Positions 19,060 through 27,545 of a stretch of DNA of 64,000 bases are shown here, piece by piece (the stretch's first letter is position 1; every line of letters starts with the position of its first letter). Under the pieces are notes generated by a model. The model was not told the DNA's origin. It made no database searches and saw only the letters and a program-made list of their open reading frames with translations. The DNA is from Saprospiraceae bacterium (GTDB lineage: Bacteria; Bacteroidota; Bacteroidia; Chitinophagales; Saprospiraceae), in the NCBI GenBank assembly GCA_026129545.1, contig JAHCHX010000001.1, positions 2,727,501-2,791,500 of the forward strand, in the 5' to 3' direction. The translations under genes were made by a program, and so were the position numbers.

Positions 19060-19182
19060 GATTCAAAGTGTTTGTTTGAAAATTTTGCACAATGGTAAGG
19101 GATTGTAGAGAAGAGTGAAAGCACTTAACTGTTGAATGGTGGGCAATGCCGAGCGTGCAGGCGATTTCGTCGGTCGAATCGC

Positions 19183-20214
19183 TTATTTCAATTCGCCTGG
19201 TGTCACGGCCACACTTTTAAGGCTGCCATCGCGCAGCACCCAAAGGCTGGAGCGCCGCCCGATGGTGGTTTCGTCGAGCGCCTTGTGCAGCTCGTCAATC
19301 GAGTCAATGGGCTTGCCTTCAAACTGCACGATGATGTCGCCTGCTTTCAAGCCCGCGTTGTTGGCCGGGCCGTCGGCTTCCACGTTTTGAATTTGAATGC
19401 CGCCTTTGGTGGGTAGTTCCAGCGTTTGTGTCCATTTGCTGGGCAGCGGCACGGCCTGTGCGGCGATGCCGAGATAACCTCGTCGCACGCGGCCTTCGAG
19501 TATTAGTTTTCCGACGACGAACTTGGCCAAATTGGCAGCAACCGCAAAACACAATCCCTGCGCTGGCAAAATAACCGCCGTGTTGACCCCAATGACATTG
19601 CCAAACGAATCCACCAAAGGGCCGCCGGAATTGCCGGGATTGAGCGAGGCATCGGTCTGAATCACGTCGTCAATAAGTCGGCCATTCTGACTGCGGAGCG
19701 TGCGCCCCAAGGCGCTGACCACGCCCGCCGTCACGGAGTACTGGAAACCGTAGGGGTTGCCGATGGCGATGGCGATTTGGCCGACCTGCAATCGGTCACT
19801 TTCGCCGAAAGAAAGCGTGGCGAGGTTGTCGCCGTCAATTTTGACCACCGCCACATCGGTGGCTGGGTCGTCGCCCACCACGCGGGCATGGAACGAACGC
19901 CCATCGGGCAAGCTGGCCTCGATTTGGGTGGCACCATTCACGACATGACTGTTTGTCACCACGAAACCATCAGAGCTGATGACGAAGCCGCTGCCAGTGC
20001 CTGCCCCTCCGGGAGGCATTTGCTGTTGTTGCCGACGATTTTGAGGCGTTGGTTTTTGGACTTTCAGGTGAACGACACCGCTGCTGACACGGCGAGCGAC
20101 ACCGGTGACGGTCTGGGAATAAGCATCGAGCAGGTAGTCATCTTGCTCATTCGCCCGGCCACGGCGCTCGCTGCTGTTCGCAGCCGCGCCTTCCGTTGCA
20201 AGAAAATTAAGCAT
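19183..20214 (-). CDS. HtrA/DegP-like serine protease with PDZ domain
   Basis: 343 residues from the ATG at 20214. The trypsin-like domain has the complete triad: His in TNSHVV (about 90), Asp in DPATDVAVVK (about 120) and Ser in LNPGNSGGPLVD (about 196). One PDZ domain follows (about 240-335; PANNAGLKAGDIIVQFEGKP). From this start there is no convincing signal peptide, so the compartment is uncertain; a GTG at 20298 would add 28 residues with a hydrophobic stretch and cannot be excluded. HtrA proteases degrade or refold misfolded proteins, normally in the periplasm. It resembles the compact one-PDZ S1C proteases of cyanobacteria and Bacteroidota. Confidence 0.88.
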   Translation of the reverse strand: MLNFLATEGAAANSSERRGRANEQDDYLLDAYSQTVTGVARRVSSGVVHLKVQKPTPQNRRQQQQMPPGGAGTGSGFVISSDGFVVTNSHVVNGATQIEASLPDGRSFHARVVGDDPATDVAVVKIDGDNLATLSFGESDRLQVGQIAIAIGNPYGFQYSVTAGVVSALGRTLRSQNGRLIDDVIQTDASLNPGNSGGPLVDSFGNVIGVNTAVILPAQGLCFAVAANLAKFVVGKLILEGRVRRGYLGIAAQAVPLPSKWTQTLELPTKGGIQIQNVEADGPANNAGLKAGDIIVQFEGKPIDSIDELHKALDETTIGRRSSLWVLRDGSLKSVAVTPGELK

Positions 20215-20429
20215 GAAAAAAAGTGGGTTTGAGAGAAAAAATGCCGGGATGTAGGATGCCTTCGTGTGATGCGGTTCGCTTGGCGAGAATTGTGCCACCC
20301 GTTTTTTTGCGACAAAATGGCAGCAGGCTTGGTTAAAAAAATCCTAAAAAAAAATTTCAGCCCAACCCTCCCGCAAATGACAAGTGTCTATGGTGCCAAT
20401 TGATTTTTTCAAACACTAAACATTTAAGC

Positions 20430-21302
20430 ATGAAAACGACCATCAAGGCGGCACTTGCGGGTGCCGCCGCTTTTTTGCTTTGGGCTGGAGCCAACGCCCA
20501 ATGTCCGCACGACCCTACGGTGACGGGGAACCTGTTGCTTTGCCCCGAGTCCACTTCTATCCTCAGCACACAGCAGTACGATAGTTACCAGTGGTACAAA
20601 CGGCCTTTTTCGGGTGGTTCGGCACAGCCGATACCCAATGCCACCAGCCAAACGCTGGAAGTGGATGCCTACTACGATACGCCGTCTTATATTTCAGTCG
20701 CGGCCACGCTCAACGGCTGCGCCGAACAAAGCCCGGAGGTGTTGGTGGATGGCTTGGCGTTCTTGCCCGTGACGGTGTCCTCGTTTGGCGATTTTTCCAT
20801 CAGCCCGGAAGGCGAATTGATTATTTGCTCAGGTGATACTGTTTGGATGGAGGTGCTGCTGCCTTACACGCTCAACATCCAGTGGTACAACGATTGGGAG
20901 CCGATAGCCGGAGCCAACAACGACACGCTGGTGGTGACGACTCCGGGCAACTACTCCGTGTCGGCCTCGCCAACGGAATGTCCCGATTGGACAGCTTCGT
21001 TGGGCTTGACGATTCCCGTGATTTGGGGAAACACGCCCGGCTGCCTGACTTCGGTGAAAGCTCCTCAGGAAATGTTGCAAGTGGACATCACGCCCAATCC
21101 GGCGACCAGCAGGGTGCAAGTGACGGTGGCGGATTTTGCGCCCGTATCGCTGGTATTGCTCGATGTTCAAGGCAAGATAGTGCGCGAGCGTACATTTGCC
21201 GAGCAAACCACGCTGGATGTGGCGGACCTTCCTAAGGGTGTGTATGTGATGCACCTGACCTCGAAGCAGGGCAGCGCGGTTAGGAAATTAGTGGTGGAGT
21301 GA
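20430..21302 (+). CDS. T9SS type A sorting-domain protein, Ig-like
   Basis: 290 residues from the ATG at 20430. Signal peptide 1-25 (ending AGANAQ); two Ig-like beta modules with the pattern 'YDSYQWYKRP' and 'LNIQWYNDWEPIAGANNDTL'; and a C-terminal T9SS type A domain (about 215-290: ITPNPATSRVQV ... ADLPKGVYVMHL ... RKLVVE). It is expected to be exported by Sec and then by T9SS, and to be shed or anchored at the surface. There is no enzymatic domain, so a binding or structural role is inferred. An ATG at 20400 upstream would spoil the signal peptide. Confidence 0.88.
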   Translation: MKTTIKAALAGAAAFLLWAGANAQCPHDPTVTGNLLLCPESTSILSTQQYDSYQWYKRPFSGGSAQPIPNATSQTLEVDAYYDTPSYISVAATLNGCAEQSPEVLVDGLAFLPVTVSSFGDFSISPEGELIICSGDTVWMEVLLPYTLNIQWYNDWEPIAGANNDTLVVTTPGNYSVSASPTECPDWTASLGLTIPVIWGNTPGCLTSVKAPQEMLQVDITPNPATSRVQVTVADFAPVSLVLLDVQGKIVRERTFAEQTTLDVADLPKGVYVMHLTSKQGSAVRKLVVE

Positions 21303-21310
21303 CCATCGCC

Positions 21311-21363
21311 GATTGACGCTCGCGGCTGCTCCCGATGTGGGGTGGCAGCCGCGAGCGTCAATC
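21311..21363. terminator. 19-bp perfect hairpin between convergent genes
   Basis: GATTGACGCTCGCGGCTGC (21311-21329) is exactly complementary to 21345-21363, with a 15-base loop. It lies 8 bases from the T9SS gene stop and 9 bases from the hflX stop, so it probably ends transcription from both sides. Confidence 0.8.
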
Positions 21364-21372
21364 ACACTTGTG

Positions 21373-22581
21373 CTACCAACTTTTCACCTGATGCGGGTAG
21401 CGCACCACGTAAGCTTCTTTGATGAGGCGCGTCATGCGCTCGCGCAATTCCTCCATGCCTTCTTTCGATTTGGCAGAAACGAAGATGTTCTCGCCAAAAG
21501 CGTCGCGCAGACGCGCGTGCAGGTCTTGCTCCAATTCTTTGCGCGTGGATGGGTCGAGCAAATCGTCGAAATATCGTTCGCGATAGAGGTCTATTTTGTT
21601 GAAAACCATCAAGGTAGGTTTCTCTGCTGCACCCAATTCGAGCAACGTTTTTTGCACGGTGCGGACATGGTCTTCAAACTGAGGGTGCGCCACGTCCACC
21701 ACATGGAGCAGGATGTCGCTCTCGCGCACCTCGTCGAGGGTGCTTTTAAAACTTTCCACCAGATGGTGTGGCAACTTTCGGATGAACCCCACCGTGTCGG
21801 AGAGCAAAAATGGCATGGTGCCGAACACTACCTTTCGCACAGTGGTGTCGAGCGTGGCGAAAAGTTTGTTTTCGGCCAGCACCTCTGATTTTGAGAGAAG
21901 GTTCATCAGGGTACTTTTCCCGACGTTGGTGTAGCCCACAAGCGCCACTCGAATAAGCTCGCCGCGTGTTTTGCGCTGGGTTTGGCTCTGTCGGTCTATG
22001 TCTTTGAGTTTTTCCTCTAGGGACTTGATACGATACTGCACCAGGCGCCGGTCGGTCTCTATTTGGGTTTCGCCGGGGCCTCTCATGCCAATGCCGCCGC
22101 GCTGACGCTCCAAGTGCGTCCAAAGGCCGCGTAGGCGAGGCAGCAGGTATTTCATTTGGGCCAATTCGACTTGTGTTTTGGCTTGTGCCGTCTGGGCGCG
22201 GTTGGCAAAGATGTCGAGGATGAGCGTGGAGCGGTCCACGATTTTTACCTTCAAGGCTTCTTCGAGGTTGTTCGTTTGTTTGCCCGAAAGGTCGTCGTCG
22301 AAAACAACCATGTTCACTTCCTCGTGGCGCTCGAGGTATTTTTGGATTTCCTCCACTTTTCCTTTGCCGATAAAGGTGCGATGGTCTGGGTGGAGCAGGC
22401 GTTGGGTAAACCGCTTGACCGTCTCGGCCCCAGCGGTATGTGCGAGAAATTCGAGCTCATCCATGTATTCGTGTGCTTGGGTCTCCGTCACTTCGGGCGT
22501 GATGAGGCTCACCAACACGGCATGCTCGGTCTCTTTTTTCAGTTCGGCGGATTTTTCGCCGAGTGTCCATTCCTTGGCCAT
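21373..22581 (-). CDS. hflX: GTPase HflX
   Basis: A ribosome-associated GTPase that splits stalled 70S ribosomes, for example after heat stress. 402 residues. Parts: the HflX N-terminal domain with TFIGKGKVEEI and VVFDDDLSGKQTNNLEE (about 65-115), the linker with ERQRGGIGMRGPGETQIETDR (abridged here), and a G domain with G1 GYTNVGKST (about 208), G3 DTVGFI and G4 NKID. The stop is followed by the shared hairpin; the MoxR-family gene lies 40 bases upstream in the same direction, so the two may be co-transcribed. Confidence 0.96.
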   Translation of the reverse strand: MAKEWTLGEKSAELKKETEHAVLVSLITPEVTETQAHEYMDELEFLAHTAGAETVKRFTQRLLHPDHRTFIGKGKVEEIQKYLERHEEVNMVVFDDDLSGKQTNNLEEALKVKIVDRSTLILDIFANRAQTAQAKTQVELAQMKYLLPRLRGLWTHLERQRGGIGMRGPGETQIETDRRLVQYRIKSLEEKLKDIDRQSQTQRKTRGELIRVALVGYTNVGKSTLMNLLSKSEVLAENKLFATLDTTVRKVVFGTMPFLLSDTVGFIRKLPHHLVESFKSTLDEVRESDILLHVVDVAHPQFEDHVRTVQKTLLELGAAEKPTLMVFNKIDLYRERYFDDLLDPSTRKELEQDLHARLRDAFGENIFVSAKSKEGMEELRERMTRLIKEAYVVRYPHQVKSW

Positions 22582-22621
22582 TGCGCTAAAATATCGGGCA
22601 AGATGCCCGTTGTGTCGAGCA

Positions 22622-23587
22622 TTACAGCAATGCTTCGATGATGTTTTCTTCGGTCACACCCTCTGCCTCGGCTTTGTAGTTGCGCACGATGCGGTGGCGC
22701 AGCACAAGGTTGGCGATGGCTTGCACGTCCTCGATGTCTGGAGAGTATTTGCCTCGAATAGCGGCGTGGCATTTTGCACCTAGCACGAGATATTGACTTG
22801 CGCGAGGGCCAGCGCCCCATCCGAGGTAGTTGTTTGCCTCTTTGGTGGCGCGTTCGGTGCCGGGGCGGGTCTTGGAGGCCAGCCCTACCGCGTATTCCAG
22901 CACGTTGTCGCTCACAGGTATTTTCCGAATCAGTTTTTGATATTCGAGGATTTGGTCGCTATTCAGGATATGACGCAATTCGGCCTTGAAAGAAGATGTG
23001 GTGTTTTTTACCACCTCCACCTCCTGTTCGTAGGTTGGGTAAGTGAGCGGGATGTTGAACATGAAACGGTCCAACTGTGCTTCCGGCAGTGGGTAGGTGC
23101 CTTCCTGTTCGATGGGGTTTTGTGTGGCGAGCACAAAGAAAGGCGACGGCAACACATGACGCGAACCGCTCACGGTGACGGAACGCTCTTGCATGGCTTC
23201 GAGCAGTGCCGCTTGGGTTTTGGGAGGTGTCCGGTTGATTTCGTCGGCGAGAATGATATTGGCGAAGACGGGGCCGCGCAAAAAGCGGAAATGGCGGTCT
23301 TCGTCAAGAATTTCGGAGCCTGTGATATCGGAGGGCATCAAGTCAGGAGTGAACTGTATGCGTTTGAAATCAAGGTCGAGCACTTCGGCTATCGTGCTTA
23401 CCAAGAGCGTTTTGGCCAAGCCGGGAACGCCCACCAACAGCGCGTGACCATTTGAGAAAAGTGTGATGATAACTGCTCGTACCACATCGTCTTGTCCGAC
23501 GATTACTTTGCCGACTTCTGCGGAAAGGTCTTTGTATGCCTGCGCCAGCGCATCTACTGCTTCTACGTCCGAATTGAATTGTGCCAT
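22622..23587 (-). CDS. MoxR-family AAA+ ATPase
   Basis: 321 residues. Walker A in LLVGVPGLAKTLLV (about residue 52), Walker B in NIILADEINR, sensor 1 in LATQNPIEQEGTYPLPEAQ, and the C-terminal lid with GAGPRASQYL. MoxR ATPases act as chaperones that insert metals or mature protein complexes, usually next to VWA and DUF58 genes. No such partners are visible here; the neighbours are hflX and a VOC protein, so the client is unknown. A TACTTTTG promoter element lies 174 bases upstream, giving a long leader. Confidence 0.93.
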   Translation of the reverse strand: MAQFNSDVEAVDALAQAYKDLSAEVGKVIVGQDDVVRAVIITLFSNGHALLVGVPGLAKTLLVSTIAEVLDLDFKRIQFTPDLMPSDITGSEILDEDRHFRFLRGPVFANIILADEINRTPPKTQAALLEAMQERSVTVSGSRHVLPSPFFVLATQNPIEQEGTYPLPEAQLDRFMFNIPLTYPTYEQEVEVVKNTTSSFKAELRHILNSDQILEYQKLIRKIPVSDNVLEYAVGLASKTRPGTERATKEANNYLGWGAGPRASQYLVLGAKCHAAIRGKYSPDIEDVQAIANLVLRHRIVRNYKAEAEGVTEENIIEALL

Positions 23588-23760
23588 TATTTTGAGTTAT
23601 TTGAATGGAAAGTCAGCCTGATTTGCAACTGATTGGGGGTGATTGTCTGCTGCGTTTTTTGACTTGTCTGTTTTTAAAGTCAATCACCTGCCAACGCCTT
23701 GTCTAAAAGGATGGGGGCTTAAACGCCGCCTCCGTTCCTTTGTTTTTTAAAACGAGGGGC

Positions 23761-23768
23761 AAAAGTAG
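23761..23768 (-). promoter_or_regulatory. TAnnTTTG element upstream of the MoxR gene
   Basis: On the minus strand this reads TACTTTTG followed by CCCC, as in the tRNA-Gln promoter. It lies in the gap between the VOC gene stop and the MoxR start, implying a leader of about 165 bases. No clear TTG at -33 was seen. Confidence 0.4.
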
Positions 23769-23849
23769 TGAATCGAAAAATTAACCACAGGGTTTGGCTA
23801 AAAATGCGCCGCCAACGGTGGGATTTTGTCGGCAGAAGGCAAAATGTGT

Positions 23850-24518
23850 TCAGCCGAGGCTGTCTCGGCTGTTGTAGGCAAACATCTCGCCCTTGTTATT
23901 TTCAAAGCGCGCCACCAAAGAGGTTTTGGTGGCGGGCAAGTCGGTAAGGAACCACTTGCGTCCTTCCGGTACCACGATGAAAAGCCCGAGGTCTGTGCCG
24001 AGCGCAGAAAAATCGGCGCTTGGTTTTTGCTTCTCAAATGGCAAGATGCCCCAACGTTCCGCGGCACTTGCGCTCCACGCCAACACATCATCGGCCACGA
24101 TGCCAATCTCGCTGATTTCAAGCAAAGAGCTGGGGCCAAAAGGTTGGCTGCTTTCGTTCATCAAATCGCGGCGGGCGATGAGTTCCACGATGTTTCCCGC
24201 CGCATCAAAAAAATAGGCAGCCTCCGCGTTCCAATCTGGGAAATCTATGCGCGTATGGCCTTTATCATTGGCAATGAGCACAATCCCAAGCCTTTCGAGC
24301 CACGCCATGCCCTCTCGTATTTGATTGCAGGGTATGTTGAAAGCGAAGTGATGGATGCCGTTTGCAGTCGGGTTTTCGGAAAATATCAACGTGGCATCGC
24401 CAATTGAGACATAGGCATTGCCCGCATCGGCGACACACGGCAAGCCCAGCAGGTGGTGGTAAAAGTCAACCACGCTGCTTAGGGATGCTGCCTCGATTTG
24501 GATACTGTTGATTTTCAC
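23850..24518 (-). CDS. VOC-superfamily (glyoxalase/dioxygenase-like) protein
   Basis: About 222 residues from the GTG at 24518, chosen because the first beta strand of the fold (VKINSIQIEAASLSSVVDFYHHLLGLP) starts there; the frame opens at a TTG at 24593 with text unlike the family. Two VOC modules can be read, the first with IHHFAFNIPCNQIREGMAWL, FDAAGNIVELIARRDL, and the second starting ISEIGIVADDVLAWSASAAERWG. Such proteins bind a divalent metal and act as isomerases, dioxygenases or resistance proteins. The substrate is not known. Confidence 0.75.
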   Translation of the reverse strand: MKINSIQIEAASLSSVVDFYHHLLGLPCVADAGNAYVSIGDATLIFSENPTANGIHHFAFNIPCNQIREGMAWLERLGIVLIANDKGHTRIDFPDWNAEAAYFFDAAGNIVELIARRDLMNESSQPFGPSSLLEISEIGIVADDVLAWSASAAERWGILPFEKQKPSADFSALGTDLGLFIVVPEGRKWFLTDLPATKTSLVARFENNKGEMFAYNSRDSLG

Positions 24519-24834
24519 GTCGGAAAAATACCAAGAATTGTGATAATGCCCACAATGTCCCACGTTTCCAGCATATTCGCACAAAACAAGCAATTTTGGG
24601 ATTTAAGCCTCGTGCAACATTTGTTTTTCACCGCAACTGAACAGAACTTCGCGTCGTTATACCCAGATTAAAAAGGATTTGGGGATGAGCTTGATTGAAT
24701 CACATGATTTTCGGATTACCGCAAGTGTTGTTCGTTCAAAACCACCTGAGCGGCCCCTGTACTTGGGGGACTGATTTGCGGTGAGAATGTCAGACAACCC
24801 AAAGCACCGTGTTCCCGCCAAAGCTGTTCAGACT
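24519..24834. other. Intergenic region between divergent genes, nothing recognised
   Basis: A gap of 316 bases between the VOC gene (leftward) and the PorP/SprF-like gene (rightward). It is moderately A+T-rich, with no tRNA, hairpin of note or perfect TAnnTTTG element. In-frame start-like codons before 24835 would lengthen the PorP/SprF-like protein with residues that do not fit a signal peptide. Confidence 0.45.
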
Positions 24835-25830
24835 ATGAGAAAACTTTTTGCCGCACTATTTCTTTTGGCGGGCTTCGCCGCACAAGCGCAAGACCCGATT
24901 TTCTCTCAATTCTATGCCATGCCCCTTCAAATCAACCCGGGGTTTGCGGGTAGCGCCATCGCCCCGCGCATGGGTGCGGCCTACAGGAATCAATGGTCGG
25001 GCTTCAACAATGCTTACCGCACCTATTCATTGTTCTACGAGCAAAGCTTGGAGCGGCTCAACAGCGGCATTGGATTCAATCTGGAAGGCGACAATGCAGG
25101 CGATGGCATCTTGCGCACCACCCGCTTCTCAGCCATATATGCTTATCGGCTCAACGTGAATGACCATTGGGCCATCAAACTTGGCATGGAAGCTGGCGCC
25201 CAACAAACCCATCTCGACTGGCAAAAACTTATTTTCCCCGACCAGATTGACCCCATCGGCGGCGTTGGCAACGGCACGGACGAGGTGCCGCCCGAATTCG
25301 CCTCGCGCGCACAACTCGACATTTCCGCGGGGATGCTCCTGCTCAGCGAACGGTTTTACCTCGGCGTGGCACTCAAACACCTGAACACACCCAACGATGG
25401 CATCCTGCTCGTCAACGACAATCTTTCTCGCGGTTTGCCGCTTCGCTACACCCTGCATGGGGGCACGGAGCTGTTCGTTAAAAAGGGCAATAAACTAAAA
25501 CACACCTCGTTTATCTCCCCGAATTTTTTGTTCGTTTCCCAAGGGCCTTACCAACAATTGAATGTCGGAGCCTATCTAGCGTTAGGGCCTTTCATCGGGG
25601 GAGGGTGGTATCGGCATACTTTTCGCAATGCGGACGCGGTCATTTTGCTCGCGGGTTTTCGCGAAGGCATTTTCAAGATGGGGCTTAGCTACGACCTCAC
25701 GGTGTCTGGGCTGGCGGGGCGTTCAGGCGGCACTTACGAACTCACCCTCGGTATTTTGTTTGACCAAAATGAAAATCTGCGCAAAAAGAAGCGCCGCGAC
25801 CTCAACGATTGCATCCGAATGTTTCAGTGA
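24835..25830 (+). CDS. PorP/SprF-family outer-membrane protein of the T9SS
   Basis: 331 residues from the ATG at 24835 (MRKLFAALFLLAGFAAQAQ), which gives a perfect signal peptide. The mature start DPIFSQFYAMPLQINPGFAG and the segment GAAYRNQWSGFNNAYRTYSLFYEQ are hallmarks of the PorP/SprF family. The remainder is an amphipathic beta pattern as in outer-membrane barrels, ending with a basic tail. SprF in Flavobacterium is needed for SprB delivery; PorP is a T9SS component in Porphyromonas. Located just upstream of the gldJ-like gene, in line with a role in the gliding/T9SS machinery; which surface protein it serves cannot be stated. Confidence 0.9.
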   Translation: MRKLFAALFLLAGFAAQAQDPIFSQFYAMPLQINPGFAGSAIAPRMGAAYRNQWSGFNNAYRTYSLFYEQSLERLNSGIGFNLEGDNAGDGILRTTRFSAIYAYRLNVNDHWAIKLGMEAGAQQTHLDWQKLIFPDQIDPIGGVGNGTDEVPPEFASRAQLDISAGMLLLSERFYLGVALKHLNTPNDGILLVNDNLSRGLPLRYTLHGGTELFVKKGNKLKHTSFISPNFLFVSQGPYQQLNVGAYLALGPFIGGGWYRHTFRNADAVILLAGFREGIFKMGLSYDLTVSGLAGRSGGTYELTLGILFDQNENLRKKKRRDLNDCIRMFQ

Positions 25831-25887
25831 ACCCAACAGCTTTCGTTAAATTTTGAAAGCCCGGAATTCTGAAATGTTTTATTTGCC

Positions 25888-25895
25888 TACATTTG
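25888..25895 (+). promoter_or_regulatory. TAnnTTTG element before the gldJ-like gene
   Basis: TACATTTG, perfect for the Bacteroidota -7 element, lies 31 bases before the ATG at 25927. The -33 region is weak. It suggests that the gldJ-like gene can be transcribed separately from the porP/sprF-like gene. Confidence 0.5.
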
Positions 25896-25926
25896 CTGCT
25901 CAATTTTCTAAACCTGTATTTTAATA

Positions 25927-27429
25927 ATGAAAAAAACACTCATTCACGGGTTAAGCTTTGTCCTGCTCATCTTCCTGCTGGCTAGCTGCGGTAAAAAAAC
26001 CGAGCGTTCCTCCTCTACCGGTTGGAAGTACAACGACCAGAAGTGGGGTGGCTTTGAAAAAGTGAAAACCCCTGGCCAAGCCACGGGTCCGAACCTCGTC
26101 CTTATCGAAGGCGGCACCTTCACGATGGGCATCACCGACCAAGATGCTACTTACGAATGGAACAACGTGGCTCGCCGCGTGACGGTCTCCTCGTTCTACA
26201 TGGACGAAACCGAAATTGCCAACATTGACTACCGCGAATACCTTTACTGGGTGGACCGCGTGTTTGGCGAAACCTATCCAGAAGTCTGGAAACGCGCCTT
26301 GCCCGACACCCTCGTGTGGCGCGACGAATTGGCCTACAACGAGCCAATGGTGGAGACCTACTTCCGCCACCCTGCTTACGACGATTATCCCGTCGTGGGC
26401 GTCAACTGGCACCAAGCCAACGAATTTTGCAAATGGCGTACTGACCGCGTGAACGAGATGATTCTCATCGAGCGCGGCATCATTGACCCCACACCCGACC
26501 AAAAGAACGAAAACAACTTCAACACAGAAGCCTATCTGGTGGGCCAATATGAGCCAGCCGTCCGCAAAAACCTGCCAGACCGCCGCACAGGCGGCGAGCG
26601 CGGCGTGCGCCTCGAAGACGGTATCCTGCTGCCCGCATACCGCCTCCCGACAGAGGCCGAATGGGAATACGCAGCCCTCTCGCTCATCGGCAAGCAAGCA
26701 AACAGCAAGGACGAACTTATCACCGACCGCCGCATCTATCCTTGGGACGGCAACACCGTGCGCTATCAGAAGCGCAACAGGTACCAAGGCGCCATGCTTG
26801 CCAACTACAAGCGCGGCGGTGGGGACTATGGCGGTATGGCCGGTGCTTTGAACGACAAATCGTTCTTCCCATCCAAAGTGCGCGACAACTGGCCCAACGA
26901 CTACGGTCTCTACAACATGGCTGGCAACGTGAACGAATGGACTGCCGACCTCTATCGTCCGATGACTTCTTCCGACTTGGAGGATGTGGCCAACCACGAC
27001 CTGAACCCATATCGCGGCAACATCTTCATGACCAAACAACTCGACCCGGAAACGGGACAGCCTGTCACCAAAGACAGCTTGGGACGCTTGATCTATGAAC
27101 TGATGGACACTACCACCACCGCCCTGCGCGACAACTACAAACGCCCCGAAGTGTACAACTACCTCGACGGCGACAAAGAATCGCAGGTGGAATATCGCTA
27201 CGGTATCAGCACCCTCATCAGCGACAAGGCTCGCGTTATCAAAGGTGGCTCTTGGGCCGACCGCGCATTCTGGCTCTCGCCGGGTGCTCGCCGTTTCCTT
27301 GAAGAGGACAAAGCCAGCCGTACTGTTGGCTTCCGCTGTGCCATGACACGAACGGGCAACCCCATCGGTAACGATGAAAAGGGCAACGAATTCAAAACAA
27401 AGAAGAAAAAGGTGAAACGCCGCTACTAG
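25927..27429 (+). CDS. gldJ: Gliding motility/T9SS lipoprotein, GldJ-like
   Basis: 500 residues. A lipoprotein signal ends at Cys21 (FLLASC). The body is a formylglycine-generating-enzyme/sulfatase-modifying-factor-like fold: LVLIEGGTFTMG (about 57-68), SFYMDETEIANIDYREYLYW, YPVVGVNWHQANEFCKWR, LPTEAEWEYAA, YNMAGNVNEWTADLY and VIKGGSWADRAFWLSPGARR. This fold is shared by GldJ and GldK. The N-terminal TGWKYNDQKWGGFE text, the size and the position right before murF point to GldJ. GldJ is needed for gliding and stabilises other Gld proteins in Flavobacterium. The C-terminus is a short basic tail (KTKKKKVKRRY). The GldK alternative is less likely because no gldL, gldM or gldN follows. Confidence 0.85.
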   Translation: MKKTLIHGLSFVLLIFLLASCGKKTERSSSTGWKYNDQKWGGFEKVKTPGQATGPNLVLIEGGTFTMGITDQDATYEWNNVARRVTVSSFYMDETEIANIDYREYLYWVDRVFGETYPEVWKRALPDTLVWRDELAYNEPMVETYFRHPAYDDYPVVGVNWHQANEFCKWRTDRVNEMILIERGIIDPTPDQKNENNFNTEAYLVGQYEPAVRKNLPDRRTGGERGVRLEDGILLPAYRLPTEAEWEYAALSLIGKQANSKDELITDRRIYPWDGNTVRYQKRNRYQGAMLANYKRGGGDYGGMAGALNDKSFFPSKVRDNWPNDYGLYNMAGNVNEWTADLYRPMTSSDLEDVANHDLNPYRGNIFMTKQLDPETGQPVTKDSLGRLIYELMDTTTTALRDNYKRPEVYNYLDGDKESQVEYRYGISTLISDKARVIKGGSWADRAFWLSPGARRFLEEDKASRTVGFRCAMTRTGNPIGNDEKGNEFKTKKKKVKRRY

Positions 27430-27465
27430 TTTTGTAGGGAGCTGCCAATCCTTATTGTTTCGCAT

Positions 27466-27503
27466 GAGTCATTCCGCAGTGTTCGGAATGGCTCATTTTT
27501 TTT
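27466..27503 (+). terminator. Intrinsic terminator after the gldJ-like gene
   Basis: GAGTCATTCCG (27466-27476) and CGGAATGGCTC (27484-27494) form an 11-bp stem with one mismatch, followed by A and eight T. Confidence 0.8.
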
Positions 27504-27529
27504 AGGCGCGACACTTCGGGCGATTCACC

Positions 27530-27537
27530 TATTTTTG
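27530..27537 (+). promoter_or_regulatory. TAnnTTTG element before murF
   Basis: TATTTTTG ends 8 bases before the murF ATG (27546). As transcription usually starts about 7 bases after this element, the murF message would be leaderless or nearly so. Confidence 0.5.
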
Positions 27538-27545
27538 CCCTTCTT

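Noticed and set aside
25927..27429. Naming this gene gldK
   Set aside because: GldK shares the fold, but it is normally followed by gldL, gldM and gldN. The TGW/GGFE N-terminus, the length and the adjacent murF fit GldJ better.
25951..27465. A 504-codon frame opposite the gldJ-like gene
   Set aside because: It is a mirror of the well-conserved FGE-fold gene; its translation has no domain and no start signal. The same applies to long opposite frames over uvrB (51593-53533), the TlpA-like gene (11531-12901) and the amidohydrolase gene (58981-60405), which arise from the GC-rich third-position bias.
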